DNA of 64,000 nt from Bacteroidales bacterium (lineage in GTDB: Bacteria > Bacteroidota > Bacteroidia > Bacteroidales > UBA932): the NCBI GenBank assembly GCA_017617715.1, contig JAFZVQ010000056.1, positions 1 through 64,000 on the forward strand, given 5' to 3'. Shown here in pieces: positions 56,891 to 64,000 of the stretch. The notes beneath the pieces were generated by a model, which saw only the letters and a list, made by a program, of their open reading frames with translations, did no database searches and had not been told where the DNA came from. The position numbers and the translations under genes are program-made. The stretch's first letter is position 1; every line of letters starts with the position of its first letter.

Positions 56891-59692
56891 ATGAAAGGAA
56901 TAAGATATATTGTAATGCCTCTGGCCCTGCTGGCGTCCGGTTTCCTGCATGCGCAGGAGCCTGCCGACAGCATCGCCGTCCTGCCCTGGAACACCACCCT
57001 CCCGTGGTGGAAGACGGCTTCCGTCGTGACCCCGGTCTCCATTCAGGATGCCGAGAAATCCCCGGTCTACGACCTCAGGAACAAGCTCACCGGCCTTATT
57101 CCCGGAGTTGAGGTGCGGGAAGACTGCGGCGCCATATTGCCGTCCTCCAACATGGTGAATTCCAATATCGCCGCCAATACCGTGCAGCTGAGTTCACACG
57201 GCATGAGCAGCATCGTGCTCATCGTGGACGACATCCTTGTGCCTTTCAACCAGTATCAGTTCGACTGGAACCAGGTGGAATCGATCACCATGCTCACCGG
57301 CGCCACCGCCAAGGCCCTGTACGGCCCCAGGGCGGGCGCAGGTGCACTTTACGTGACCACGCGCAAGGGCTCATGGAACCAGCCGCTGTCGATCACCGCC
57401 GACGTCCGTTCCGGCGTGGACTTCGTGGACCGGATGCCCGAATGGGTGAACGCATATGAATATGCCGTGCTCAACAACGAGGCTCGTGCGAGCGACGGCT
57501 ACCAGGTGCTCTACGACAGCCAGGCCCTGGCCGGCTACGCCAAGGGAGATCCCTTCAGCCGTAAATATCCGGCAGTGGACTACCGTTCGTTCATGCTCCG
57601 CAACCGGAAGACCACCCAGAACTTCAGCTTCGGCCTTACGGGCGGTTCCAACATGGTCAAATACAACGTTTCCCTGAACGGCTACCGCAGCGACGACATT
57701 TTCAATGCCGGGCCTTTCAGCGACTACGACAAGCTGAGCGCGTCTTCCGCCGTCACCGCCAAAATCGGCAAATGGATAGTCGGCAGCGTGTCTTTCAACG
57801 GAATGACCGCCTTCCGCAGGGGCCACAACGGCTCCCTCACCGGCTTCCGCTCTGTTCCGGGCAACGCCTTCCCTGTGGCAGTGGGCATTTCGACCAACGA
57901 CTCCGAACTCGATGACGTTTCGGCCGGAAACACTATCTACACCGTGTCCAGGGCCTACACGACCAACCCTTATGCGCAGCTTGTGGACGGCGGATTCTAC
58001 ACCGGCCGTTTCCGCAGCGGCATGTTCAACGCCTCCATCGACTTCGACATGGGCTGGCTGTTGAAGGGCCTGAAGAGCCGCACCCTGGTCGACTTCGACA
58101 GCGAATACTACCAGAAAGTGGGCAAGAGCAACGACTACATCGCCTACTACTGGAGCCCGGAGACCGACATAGCCGAAATTTCCACCCACGTGGGCACAAA
58201 GCAGGCGAGCAAGAGCACAAAGGATACCCACACCTACAACAACCTCAGCTTCTACGAGCGTCTGACTTGGGACTGGGCGTCCGGAGACCACAAACTGGGC
58301 ACAGGCGCGCTGTTCTTCCTCAGCGACGGAAGCAATTCCGCCGATGATTACTATGAGCGCCAGGCCTATACCGTGGCCAATGCGCGGTACTCCTATAAAG
58401 ACAGGTATTTTGCGGAAATTGTGGGCCAGTATGCCGGCAGCGACAGGTTCGTGGCCGGCAACAGGTATGCGTTCTTCCCGTCTGCGGCCCTTTCATGGCT
58501 GGCGAGCGGGGAGGATTTCCTGAAAGACGCCGCATGGCTCGACCGGCTCAAGCTCAGCGTGGATGTGGGCAACATCGGCAACCCCGACGTTTTCGGCTCC
58601 AAGTACCTCTACAGGGCGGCCTACGTAAGTGCTTCCGGCAACAACTTCGGCCCGGCCACCGCCTATCAGTGGTTCGGCTCGGACAAGAGGACATCCCAGA
58701 CCACCACCATCAGCCGTCTGGAGAACCATTCCCTGACCTGGCCCACCATCTTCCAGGCCGACCTCAAACTGGACGCCAGGCTGCTGGGCTGCCTCGATCT
58801 GGGCATCAATTTCTACAGGCTCCGCCACAAGGGCCTTATCACCGACACCTCCGCCGAGTTTGCCTCCATGACCGGCCTGACCAACATTTCGGTCTACGGC
58901 AACCACAACGAGAACGTCACCATCGGCATAGACTTCCTCGCCCGCTACACCCGCGAGGCGGGAGACTGGTATTTCAGCGCTGCCGCCAGCCTGATGTCGT
59001 GGTCTACGGTCTACGCCGTGTATGCCAACGACTTCTATATCTATGACTGGCAGCGGGTCACCGGCACCAGGCACGGCTCCTACCGTGGCTTTGAGTGTCT
59101 GGGCAAGTTCGAGAGCGAAGCTGAAATAGCCTCCAGCCCCCTCTACGACCCCGACACCAGGGTGGGCGACCTTAAATACAGGGACCTCAACGACGACGGC
59201 AAGATCGACGAGAACGACAAGAAAGTGGTGGGCAACACTTCGCCTCTTTTCAGGGGCAGTCTCACTTTCGACGTCCGCTACAAGGACTGGAGCCTGTTTG
59301 TGGTAGGGTCCGGCTGCGCCGGCTTCGACGTCCCCCTGACGAACGAATATTTCTGGAACGGCTGGGGTGACGGCAATTATTCCGCATTCGTGCGCGACAA
59401 CATCGGCGGCGACTACCCGAGGCTGGGTTACGACAAATCCGGAGGCAATTTCGTCGCCTCCGATTTCTGGCTCAGGGACGGCTCGTATTTCAAACTCCAG
59501 ACAGTCGAACTGGCCTACACCCTCGTCCCCAGGGACGCTAAGGTCCTGAAGCGCGTGAAATTCTCGCTTCGCGGAGCCAACCTGCTGACCCTCACGGGCA
59601 TCAAGTACGTGGATCCGGAAAACTACAACGCCGGAGTCACGACATATCCTCTGTTCAGGACTGTCGCGGCGGGCGTGAAAATGGAATTCTAA
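56891..59692 (+). CDS. SusC-like TonB-dependent transporter lacking the N-terminal regulatory domain
   Basis: The 933-residue protein starts MKGIRYIVMPLALL (56891; an ATG at 56879 overlaps the SusD stop). After the signal (SGFLHAQ) there is no carboxypeptidase-regulatory-like domain and no VVVGYG linker. A short segment leads straight to a plug (DLRNKLTGLIPGVEVRED, GMSSIVLIVDDILVPFNQYQ, VESITMLTGATAKALYGPRA). The barrel ends AAGVKMEF. It is a shorter SusC type, so the TonB or plug interaction may differ. The matching SusD follows at 59706. Confidence 0.92.
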   Translation: MKGIRYIVMPLALLASGFLHAQEPADSIAVLPWNTTLPWWKTASVVTPVSIQDAEKSPVYDLRNKLTGLIPGVEVREDCGAILPSSNMVNSNIAANTVQLSSHGMSSIVLIVDDILVPFNQYQFDWNQVESITMLTGATAKALYGPRAGAGALYVTTRKGSWNQPLSITADVRSGVDFVDRMPEWVNAYEYAVLNNEARASDGYQVLYDSQALAGYAKGDPFSRKYPAVDYRSFMLRNRKTTQNFSFGLTGGSNMVKYNVSLNGYRSDDIFNAGPFSDYDKLSASSAVTAKIGKWIVGSVSFNGMTAFRRGHNGSLTGFRSVPGNAFPVAVGISTNDSELDDVSAGNTIYTVSRAYTTNPYAQLVDGGFYTGRFRSGMFNASIDFDMGWLLKGLKSRTLVDFDSEYYQKVGKSNDYIAYYWSPETDIAEISTHVGTKQASKSTKDTHTYNNLSFYERLTWDWASGDHKLGTGALFFLSDGSNSADDYYERQAYTVANARYSYKDRYFAEIVGQYAGSDRFVAGNRYAFFPSAALSWLASGEDFLKDAAWLDRLKLSVDVGNIGNPDVFGSKYLYRAAYVSASGNNFGPATAYQWFGSDKRTSQTTTISRLENHSLTWPTIFQADLKLDARLLGCLDLGINFYRLRHKGLITDTSAEFASMTGLTNISVYGNHNENVTIGIDFLARYTREAGDWYFSAAASLMSWSTVYAVYANDFYIYDWQRVTGTRHGSYRGFECLGKFESEAEIASSPLYDPDTRVGDLKYRDLNDDGKIDENDKKVVGNTSPLFRGSLTFDVRYKDWSLFVVGSGCAGFDVPLTNEYFWNGWGDGNYSAFVRDNIGGDYPRLGYDKSGGNFVASDFWLRDGSYFKLQTVELAYTLVPRDAKVLKRVKFSLRGANLLTLTGIKYVDPENYNAGVTTYPLFRTVAAGVKMEF

Positions 59693-59705
59693 AATGGCTG
59701 CAGAT

Positions 59706-61475
59706 ATGAAAAGATACTTATTAATTGCTTTTTCGACGGTATTCGCGCTTTGCGGCTGCAGTTTTCTCGAGCCTTTCCCCGACGGCTCCTACAACGAAGA
59801 CAATTACGACGATTATCCTGCGATTATCCGCGGCTTCATCGACAAGGCCTACAACCTCAGGCCCGGCACCTATTATTATGCGGAGTTCCTGGGCATGGAC
59901 TCGGCGACGGACGACATGATGTACCGCGACAAGTCCTCCGCCATCCGCCAGTTTGCCATCGGCAACGCCCACATGGGCAGCCATCCGCTTTCCGGAGTGT
60001 GGAACAGGGACTATGAGGCCATTTACTACGTCAACCTGTTCCTGAAGGACGGGATAGGCAGGAAGACCCGCTATCTGGTCGATCCCGGTTCCAATACGGT
60101 TCTCCAGAAATGCCTCCAGGGCGATGCCTTCGGCCTCAGGGCCTGGTACGGCTTCAACCTCCTCAAGTTCTGGGGCGGCGTGGGCACCGACGGCAGGCTG
60201 CTCGGAGTCTATATTCCCACCGAGCCGGTGGATATGGAACACTACGACGGCGCCGGCCTGGTGCGTCCGTCCTACGACGAAAGCGTGAAGCAGATACTGG
60301 CCGACTGCGATTCGGCCCTGATGTACCTGCCTCCCGCCAACCGCGACCAGTATCTCCAGGGCGAGGCGTTCCACGTGACCGGAGCCATACGCTACCGCGC
60401 TCTCGACGGCATCTCCATCAAGGCCCTCAAAGCACAGGTGCTCCTGACCTGGGCCAGCCCGGCATTCAACCCTTCCGGCGACATGACCCGCTGGGAGAAG
60501 GCCGCACGGGCCGCCAGGGAGGTGATCGACTTCAAACTGAACGGCGAGTCGGGCGGCCTGGACCCCAAGGCCAGTTTCATGTGGACCAATCCCAACACGG
60601 CGGAGGTGATCTATCTTGGCAACATCACCCAGAATTCCACCTTCGAGACCAATTTCTACCCCCTGGGCTTCGGAGGCAGCGCCAACATGGTGCCGTCGCA
60701 GGAGCTTGTGGACGCGTTCCCCATGGCCAACGGATATCCCATCACCGACCCGGCTTCGGGCTACGACAAGTCCAGGCCCTACCAGGGAAGGGATCCGCGT
60801 TTCTACGCCACCATTTTCTATGACGGCTGCACCGTGGTCAGGAACCAGTCGCCATACACCCAGATGTACACCTTCGACATAGCCGACGGCGGCAAGGACG
60901 CCCCCGGCGGCCTGAAGACCTCGCCGTCCGGCTACTACGTCAAGAAATACGTCTCCCTGGGCTGGAATCCCAACGACGTGTCCATCCAGACGGCCCAGCA
61001 CAGCATATTCTTCATCCGCTGGACCCACATGTGCCTGGCATTCGCCGAAGCCGCCAACCATGCTGTCGGCCCTGTCACGCCCATCGACGGGCTCACCGCA
61101 AAGGAGGCCCTCGCATACATCCGCAACCGCAAGGTGAACACCGGCACCGAAGATGTGGCCGGCGTGGGTGCCGCAGGCGACCCGTATCTGGATGCCTGCT
61201 GCTCTTCCCGGGAGGCCTTCGACAAGCTGGTCAAGGACGAATGGCGGGTGGAGACCTGCTTCGAAGGCATACGTTTCCACAACGTCCGCAGATGGGCCAC
61301 CGACGTGTCCGAAATCAACGTTCCGGTGAGCGGAGTGTCCATCTCCGGCGGCAAATACACCTACGCCGAAATAGAGAAGCGCAGCTTCCCTTCGCTGTGG
61401 ATGCCCATTCCCTACAAGGAGCTGCGCCTGGCTCCCGGCATGGTCCAGAACAAGGGATGGGAAGATTGGAAATAA
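59706..61475 (+). CDS. SusD/RagB-type surface lipoprotein (second of the locus)
   Basis: The 589-residue lipoprotein starts MKRYLLIAFSTVFALCGCSF; ATG 59694 would add four residues. It has SusD features: IIRGFIDKAYNLRPGTYYYA at the N-terminus, QGDAFGLRAWYGFNLLKFWG, and RVETCFEGIRFHNVRRWATD near the C-terminus. It pairs with the domain-poor SusC at 56891. The spacing to that gene is 13 nt. Confidence 0.94.
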   Translation: MKRYLLIAFSTVFALCGCSFLEPFPDGSYNEDNYDDYPAIIRGFIDKAYNLRPGTYYYAEFLGMDSATDDMMYRDKSSAIRQFAIGNAHMGSHPLSGVWNRDYEAIYYVNLFLKDGIGRKTRYLVDPGSNTVLQKCLQGDAFGLRAWYGFNLLKFWGGVGTDGRLLGVYIPTEPVDMEHYDGAGLVRPSYDESVKQILADCDSALMYLPPANRDQYLQGEAFHVTGAIRYRALDGISIKALKAQVLLTWASPAFNPSGDMTRWEKAARAAREVIDFKLNGESGGLDPKASFMWTNPNTAEVIYLGNITQNSTFETNFYPLGFGGSANMVPSQELVDAFPMANGYPITDPASGYDKSRPYQGRDPRFYATIFYDGCTVVRNQSPYTQMYTFDIADGGKDAPGGLKTSPSGYYVKKYVSLGWNPNDVSIQTAQHSIFFIRWTHMCLAFAEAANHAVGPVTPIDGLTAKEALAYIRNRKVNTGTEDVAGVGAAGDPYLDACCSSREAFDKLVKDEWRVETCFEGIRFHNVRRWATDVSEINVPVSGVSISGGKYTYAEIEKRSFPSLWMPIPYKELRLAPGMVQNKGWEDWK

Positions 61476-61487
61476 AATGTAGTGACT

Positions 61488-62516
61488 ATGAAGATTATTA
61501 CACGCATAACGATCGTCCTCGCCGCCTGCGCCCTTCTTGCAGGCTGCTATGAGGACTATGTGAAGGACTACGATTATTCGACCATCTACTGCGCGTTCCA
61601 GTACGACCTGCGCACCTTCGTCGTGGGCGAAGGGGAGAAGTTCGATTTCACGGTCGGACTCGCCGGGGTGATGCAGAACACCAGGGACAGGAAGGTGAAA
61701 GTCGAATTGGCGAATGACCTCGTCACCGCCGACCTGCCCACGGCCCTCGGCCTGAAGGACTATTCGCCCTTCACCGCCTATCAGGGCATGCTCGGGCAGG
61801 GCAAGTTCGGCCTGCTGAGCCAGTCCTACGTGAGCAATGAAGTGAAGGCCACGGGCGCAAATGCCCTGGTGCCTCTTCCGGAGCAGTATTTCAACGTTTC
61901 GGGGCTCGGCGACATGTGCATTAAGGCCGGCAGGCACACCGATGCCGTCACCATCACCGCCACCGGCGCCTTCCTGACGGACCCTGACGCCATCGTGCCC
62001 AAGTACGCCCTTGCCTTCCGCATCACTTCCGCCGACGCCGACAAACTGCCTGTCGAAAAGTCTTTCGAAGTGATAGCGGTGAAGTACGAGTGCAAATACT
62101 TCGGCAACTGGTATTACGGCGGGGAGCGCAAGATAGTGGACAAGCTCACCGGTAAAGAAGTGAGCAAGGAAAGCTATCCGCTCTCGCTCCCGCAGGACGA
62201 CTCAAAGATCTACACCCTCACGACCACCGGTCCCAACAGCGTGAAGACCAATAAGATAGGTCAGAGGAGCGGATCCTTCGAACTGCTTTTCAGCGGGGAG
62301 AACGTGATTGCGAGCTGCTCCGATCCCAAGGTCACCATGGGCTATTGCTACACCAACGGCGCAAAGGCCATACAGGACAGGGTCATCTACCTTAATTATT
62401 CCTACGACAACGGCGACGGCACCACCTCCGTCGTGAGCGATTACCTGACCTTCAGGAACCGGATTCGTGACGGTATCAGCGAATGGCAGGATGAAAACCC
62501 CGCTAATTATGAATAG
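61488..62516 (+). CDS. DUF1735/DUF4361-type surface lipoprotein
   Basis: The 342-residue lipoprotein starts MKIITRITIVLAACALLAGC; GTG 61482 is a less likely start. The N-terminal part (YSTIYCAFQYDLRTFVVGEG, KFDFTVGLAGVMQNTRDRKV) resembles DUF1735 and the C-terminal part (YFGNWYYGGERKIVD, GYCYTNGAKAIQDRVIYLNY) resembles DUF4361. Proteins of this kind follow SusD in many Bacteroidota loci and probably bind glycan at the cell surface. Its 3' end overlaps the following BNR_4 gene by 8 nt. Confidence 0.82.
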   Translation: MKIITRITIVLAACALLAGCYEDYVKDYDYSTIYCAFQYDLRTFVVGEGEKFDFTVGLAGVMQNTRDRKVKVELANDLVTADLPTALGLKDYSPFTAYQGMLGQGKFGLLSQSYVSNEVKATGANALVPLPEQYFNVSGLGDMCIKAGRHTDAVTITATGAFLTDPDAIVPKYALAFRITSADADKLPVEKSFEVIAVKYECKYFGNWYYGGERKIVDKLTGKEVSKESYPLSLPQDDSKIYTLTTTGPNSVKTNKIGQRSGSFELLFSGENVIASCSDPKVTMGYCYTNGAKAIQDRVIYLNYSYDNGDGTTSVVSDYLTFRNRIRDGISEWQDENPANYE

Positions 62517-63909
62517 AGTATTCTTCGTCTCCCTGGCTCTGGCGCTCTGCAGCCTCCAGGGTCTTGCCCAGCCGCTCAACAACACCAAGCAGCCGGGCTA
62601 CAAGGGTATATGGTTCACTCTCGGCCAGGAGTCCGGCTACGGCTACAAGTATTCCGGGGGCCTCGGCACCTACACGGTGAAGCATAACCCCATGGCGGTC
62701 TATGCCCCCGAGGTGGACAGGACCTATTTCGTCTATGGCGGCACCACCGCTCCCAAGGAGCGCCACCTGCTCTGCATGATTGGCTGCTTCGACCACAAGA
62801 CCGGCCTTGTGCAGATGCCGGTCTGCGTGTTCGACAAGGAAAAGGTCAACGACCCCCACGACAACCCGGCCATCCAGATCGACAAGGACGGCTATCTCTG
62901 GGTGTTCGTGAGCGGCCGTTCCAAGAAGCGTCCCGGTTTCATCTACAGAAGCGACAAGCCATACGACATCAACTCCTTCACGCAGGTGCTCAAGCTCGAG
63001 ATGACCTATCCCCAGCCCATGTACGACCCGGAAAAGGGCTTCCTGGTGGGCTACACCAAGTACACCGGCAAGCGCCAGCTCTACTGGATGACTTCCGCCG
63101 ACGGCACTCAGTGGGATGAGGGCCACCATCTCGCCGACATAAAATGTCCCGGCGACAAGCAGAGCGGCCACTATCAGGTGACCGGCCACGACCGCGCCCA
63201 CGGCAAGATAGTCACGACCTTCAACCGCCATCTCAACGGCGACTGCGACACCCGCACCAACATCTACTATCTCCAGACGCTTGACTACGGCAAGACCTGG
63301 ACCACCGCCGACGGGCAGGTGATCGGCACGCCCGTGACCGACCTGGACAGCCCCTGCCGCATCCTGGACGCCCAGAGCAAGGGGCAGAACGTATATATAA
63401 AGGATGTGAACTTCGATTCCGACGGCAACCCCGTCATACTGTACCTGACGAGCTACGGCCACCAGCCGGGTCCCGCCCACGGTCCGAGGGATTTCTGGAC
63501 CGCGAACTGGGACGGCAGGAAGTGGATATTCAACCATATCTGCTCCACCTGGCACGACTACGACAGCGGCAGCATATGGGTGGACGGAAAGAAATGGACT
63601 GTCATCGTGCCTTCCGAACCGGGCCCGCAGCTCTGGGGCACAGGCGGCGAAATAGCCGTATGGAAGACCTCCAATGCCGGCAGGAAGTGGAAGAAGACAG
63701 CAGTCCTCACTTCCGGCAGCCCGTACAACCACGGCTATGTCCGCCGCCCCTACGGCGGCACCGACCCCTTCTTCTGCTACTGGGCCGACGGCAATCCCGA
63801 CCGTATCACCCCTTCCAGGATATATTTCGCAGATTCGAAGGGGAATATCTGGGTGCTGCCCTACGACATGACGCAGGAGTGGGAAGCCCCCGTCCCCGTG
63901 TCATTCTGA
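62509..63909 (+). CDS. BNR_4 beta-propeller protein, candidate polysaccharide lyase
   Basis: The 466-residue secreted protein (MNRVFFVSLALALCSLQGLAQ region) is a propeller of the type in the 48291 gene without the 230-residue extension. Matching segments are GYKGIWFTLGQESGYGYKYS, GTYTVKHNPMAVYAPEVDRT, NDPHDNPAIQIDKDGYLWVF, NIYYLQTLDYGKTWTTADG and YCYWADGNPDRITPS. It resembles PL24/PL25-type ulvan lyases; the His in VKHNPMA and DPHDNP are candidate catalytic positions. The last residues and the stop codon (VPVSF-TGA) are supplied by the repeat at 63900, so the original C-terminus may have been slightly altered. Start 62509 overlaps the DUF1735 gene by 8 nt. Confidence 0.82.
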   Translation: MNRVFFVSLALALCSLQGLAQPLNNTKQPGYKGIWFTLGQESGYGYKYSGGLGTYTVKHNPMAVYAPEVDRTYFVYGGTTAPKERHLLCMIGCFDHKTGLVQMPVCVFDKEKVNDPHDNPAIQIDKDGYLWVFVSGRSKKRPGFIYRSDKPYDINSFTQVLKLEMTYPQPMYDPEKGFLVGYTKYTGKRQLYWMTSADGTQWDEGHHLADIKCPGDKQSGHYQVTGHDRAHGKIVTTFNRHLNGDCDTRTNIYYLQTLDYGKTWTTADGQVIGTPVTDLDSPCRILDAQSKGQNVYIKDVNFDSDGNPVILYLTSYGHQPGPAHGPRDFWTANWDGRKWIFNHICSTWHDYDSGSIWVDGKKWTVIVPSEPGPQLWGTGGEIAVWKTSNAGRKWKKTAVLTSGSPYNHGYVRRPYGGTDPFFCYWADGNPDRITPSRIYFADSKGNIWVLPYDMTQEWEAPVPVSF

Positions 63910-63953
63910 GCGCAGCGAAGAATCTAAGCGAAGAATCTAAGCGAAGAATCTAA
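63900..63953. repeat. CATTCTGAGCGCAGCGAAG repeat with a 3 x 13-bp tandem tail
   Basis: A unit of the GAGCG(A/C)AGCGAAG family spans the 3' end of the BNR_4 gene and contributes its TGA stop. The last 13 bp (GCGAAGAATCTAA) is repeated three times without change at 63915-63953, which is how replication slippage would leave it. Confidence 0.85.
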
Positions 63954-63984
63954 TAAAACGAACAATCTATAAATCAATACCGAT

Positions 63985-64000
63985 ATGAAGAAAACACTGT
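63985..64000 (+). CDS. Start of the next gene, cut by the window edge
   Basis: ATG at 63985 opens MKKTL, typical of a Bacteroidota signal peptide. Only 16 bases are present, so neither reading frame nor product can be confirmed. The gap from the BNR_4 gene holds the repeat at 63900. Confidence 0.4.

Noticed and set aside
59721..61937. Open frame of 738 codons antisense to susD and the DUF1735 gene
   Set aside because: Spans two clear sense genes and has no recognisable feature.

Overview
The window is chromosomal DNA of a Bacteroidota bacterium, most likely order Bacteroidales. The evidence is three SusC/SusD-type pairs, many short lipoprotein signal peptides, fimbrillin-like, BACON and DUF1735/BNR_4-type proteins, promoters of the Bacteroides type (TTG, 19-20 nt, TAnnTTTG) and an absence of obvious Shine-Dalgarno sites. 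Coding DNA is GC-rich with strong third-position GC. Genus is not decidable from the sequence alone. No rRNA, CRISPR array, transposase or phage gene was seen.

Layout. 1-294: three complete tRNAs (Gly, Tyr, Thr) and the 5' end of a fourth. 338-2874: housekeeping dxs and, divergently, ssb. 2883-4994: a fimbrillin-like/lamin-tail/GHL10 lipoprotein. 4975-10172 (minus): an SDR - Nramp-like transporter - PfkB kinase - 6-phosphogluconate dehydrogenase - HD-domain operon. 10272-11321: a divergent LacI-family regulator. 11408-17698: three tiny related peptides and two paralogous 950-residue surface lipoproteins. 17758-19100 (minus): two toxin-antitoxin modules (HicAB, PIN/antitoxin). 19246-29245: a polysaccharide-utilisation-like operon (EEP lipoprotein, tiny lipoprotein, SusC, SusD, BACON/repeat lipoprotein, second EEP lipoprotein), followed by a remnant resembling a GH36 alpha-galactosidase. 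29532-36145: a Tat-exported MBL-fold protein, a LamG protein, an SGNH hydrolase and a GH63-like hydrolase. 36197-41300 (minus): efp heads a compact operon with a nucleoside-hydrolase-like protein, an unknown secreted protein, a RelA/SpoT-domain protein and a HAD phosphatase. 41399-44822: ispH-cmk and a divergent NtrC-like regulator, framed by a 328-bp inverted repeat. 44852-64000: a second, larger utilisation locus with GH88, KduI and DUF4861 on the minus strand and, divergently, BNR_4 propeller proteins, a metallophosphoesterase, two SusC/SusD pairs and a DUF1735-type lipoprotein.

How the parts may work together. The most striking signal is a 14-bp palindrome, TGTGTGCGCACACA, at or just downstream of Bacteroides-type -7 boxes. 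It occurs in front of the SDR operon, the peptide/adhesin block, the second adhesin and the EEP-SusC/D operon, with a degenerate copy before the LamG gene. The neighbouring LacI-type regulator is the obvious candidate binder, so about 25 kb would form one local regulon. The second locus carries the unsaturated-uronide steps (GH88, KduI); its BNR_4 proteins are candidate polysaccharide lyases, and the SDR and PfkB kinase of the first locus could complete that route. Repeats based on CCTGAGCGAAGCGAAGG are scattered across the window and have entered coding sequence in gnd and the LamG gene.
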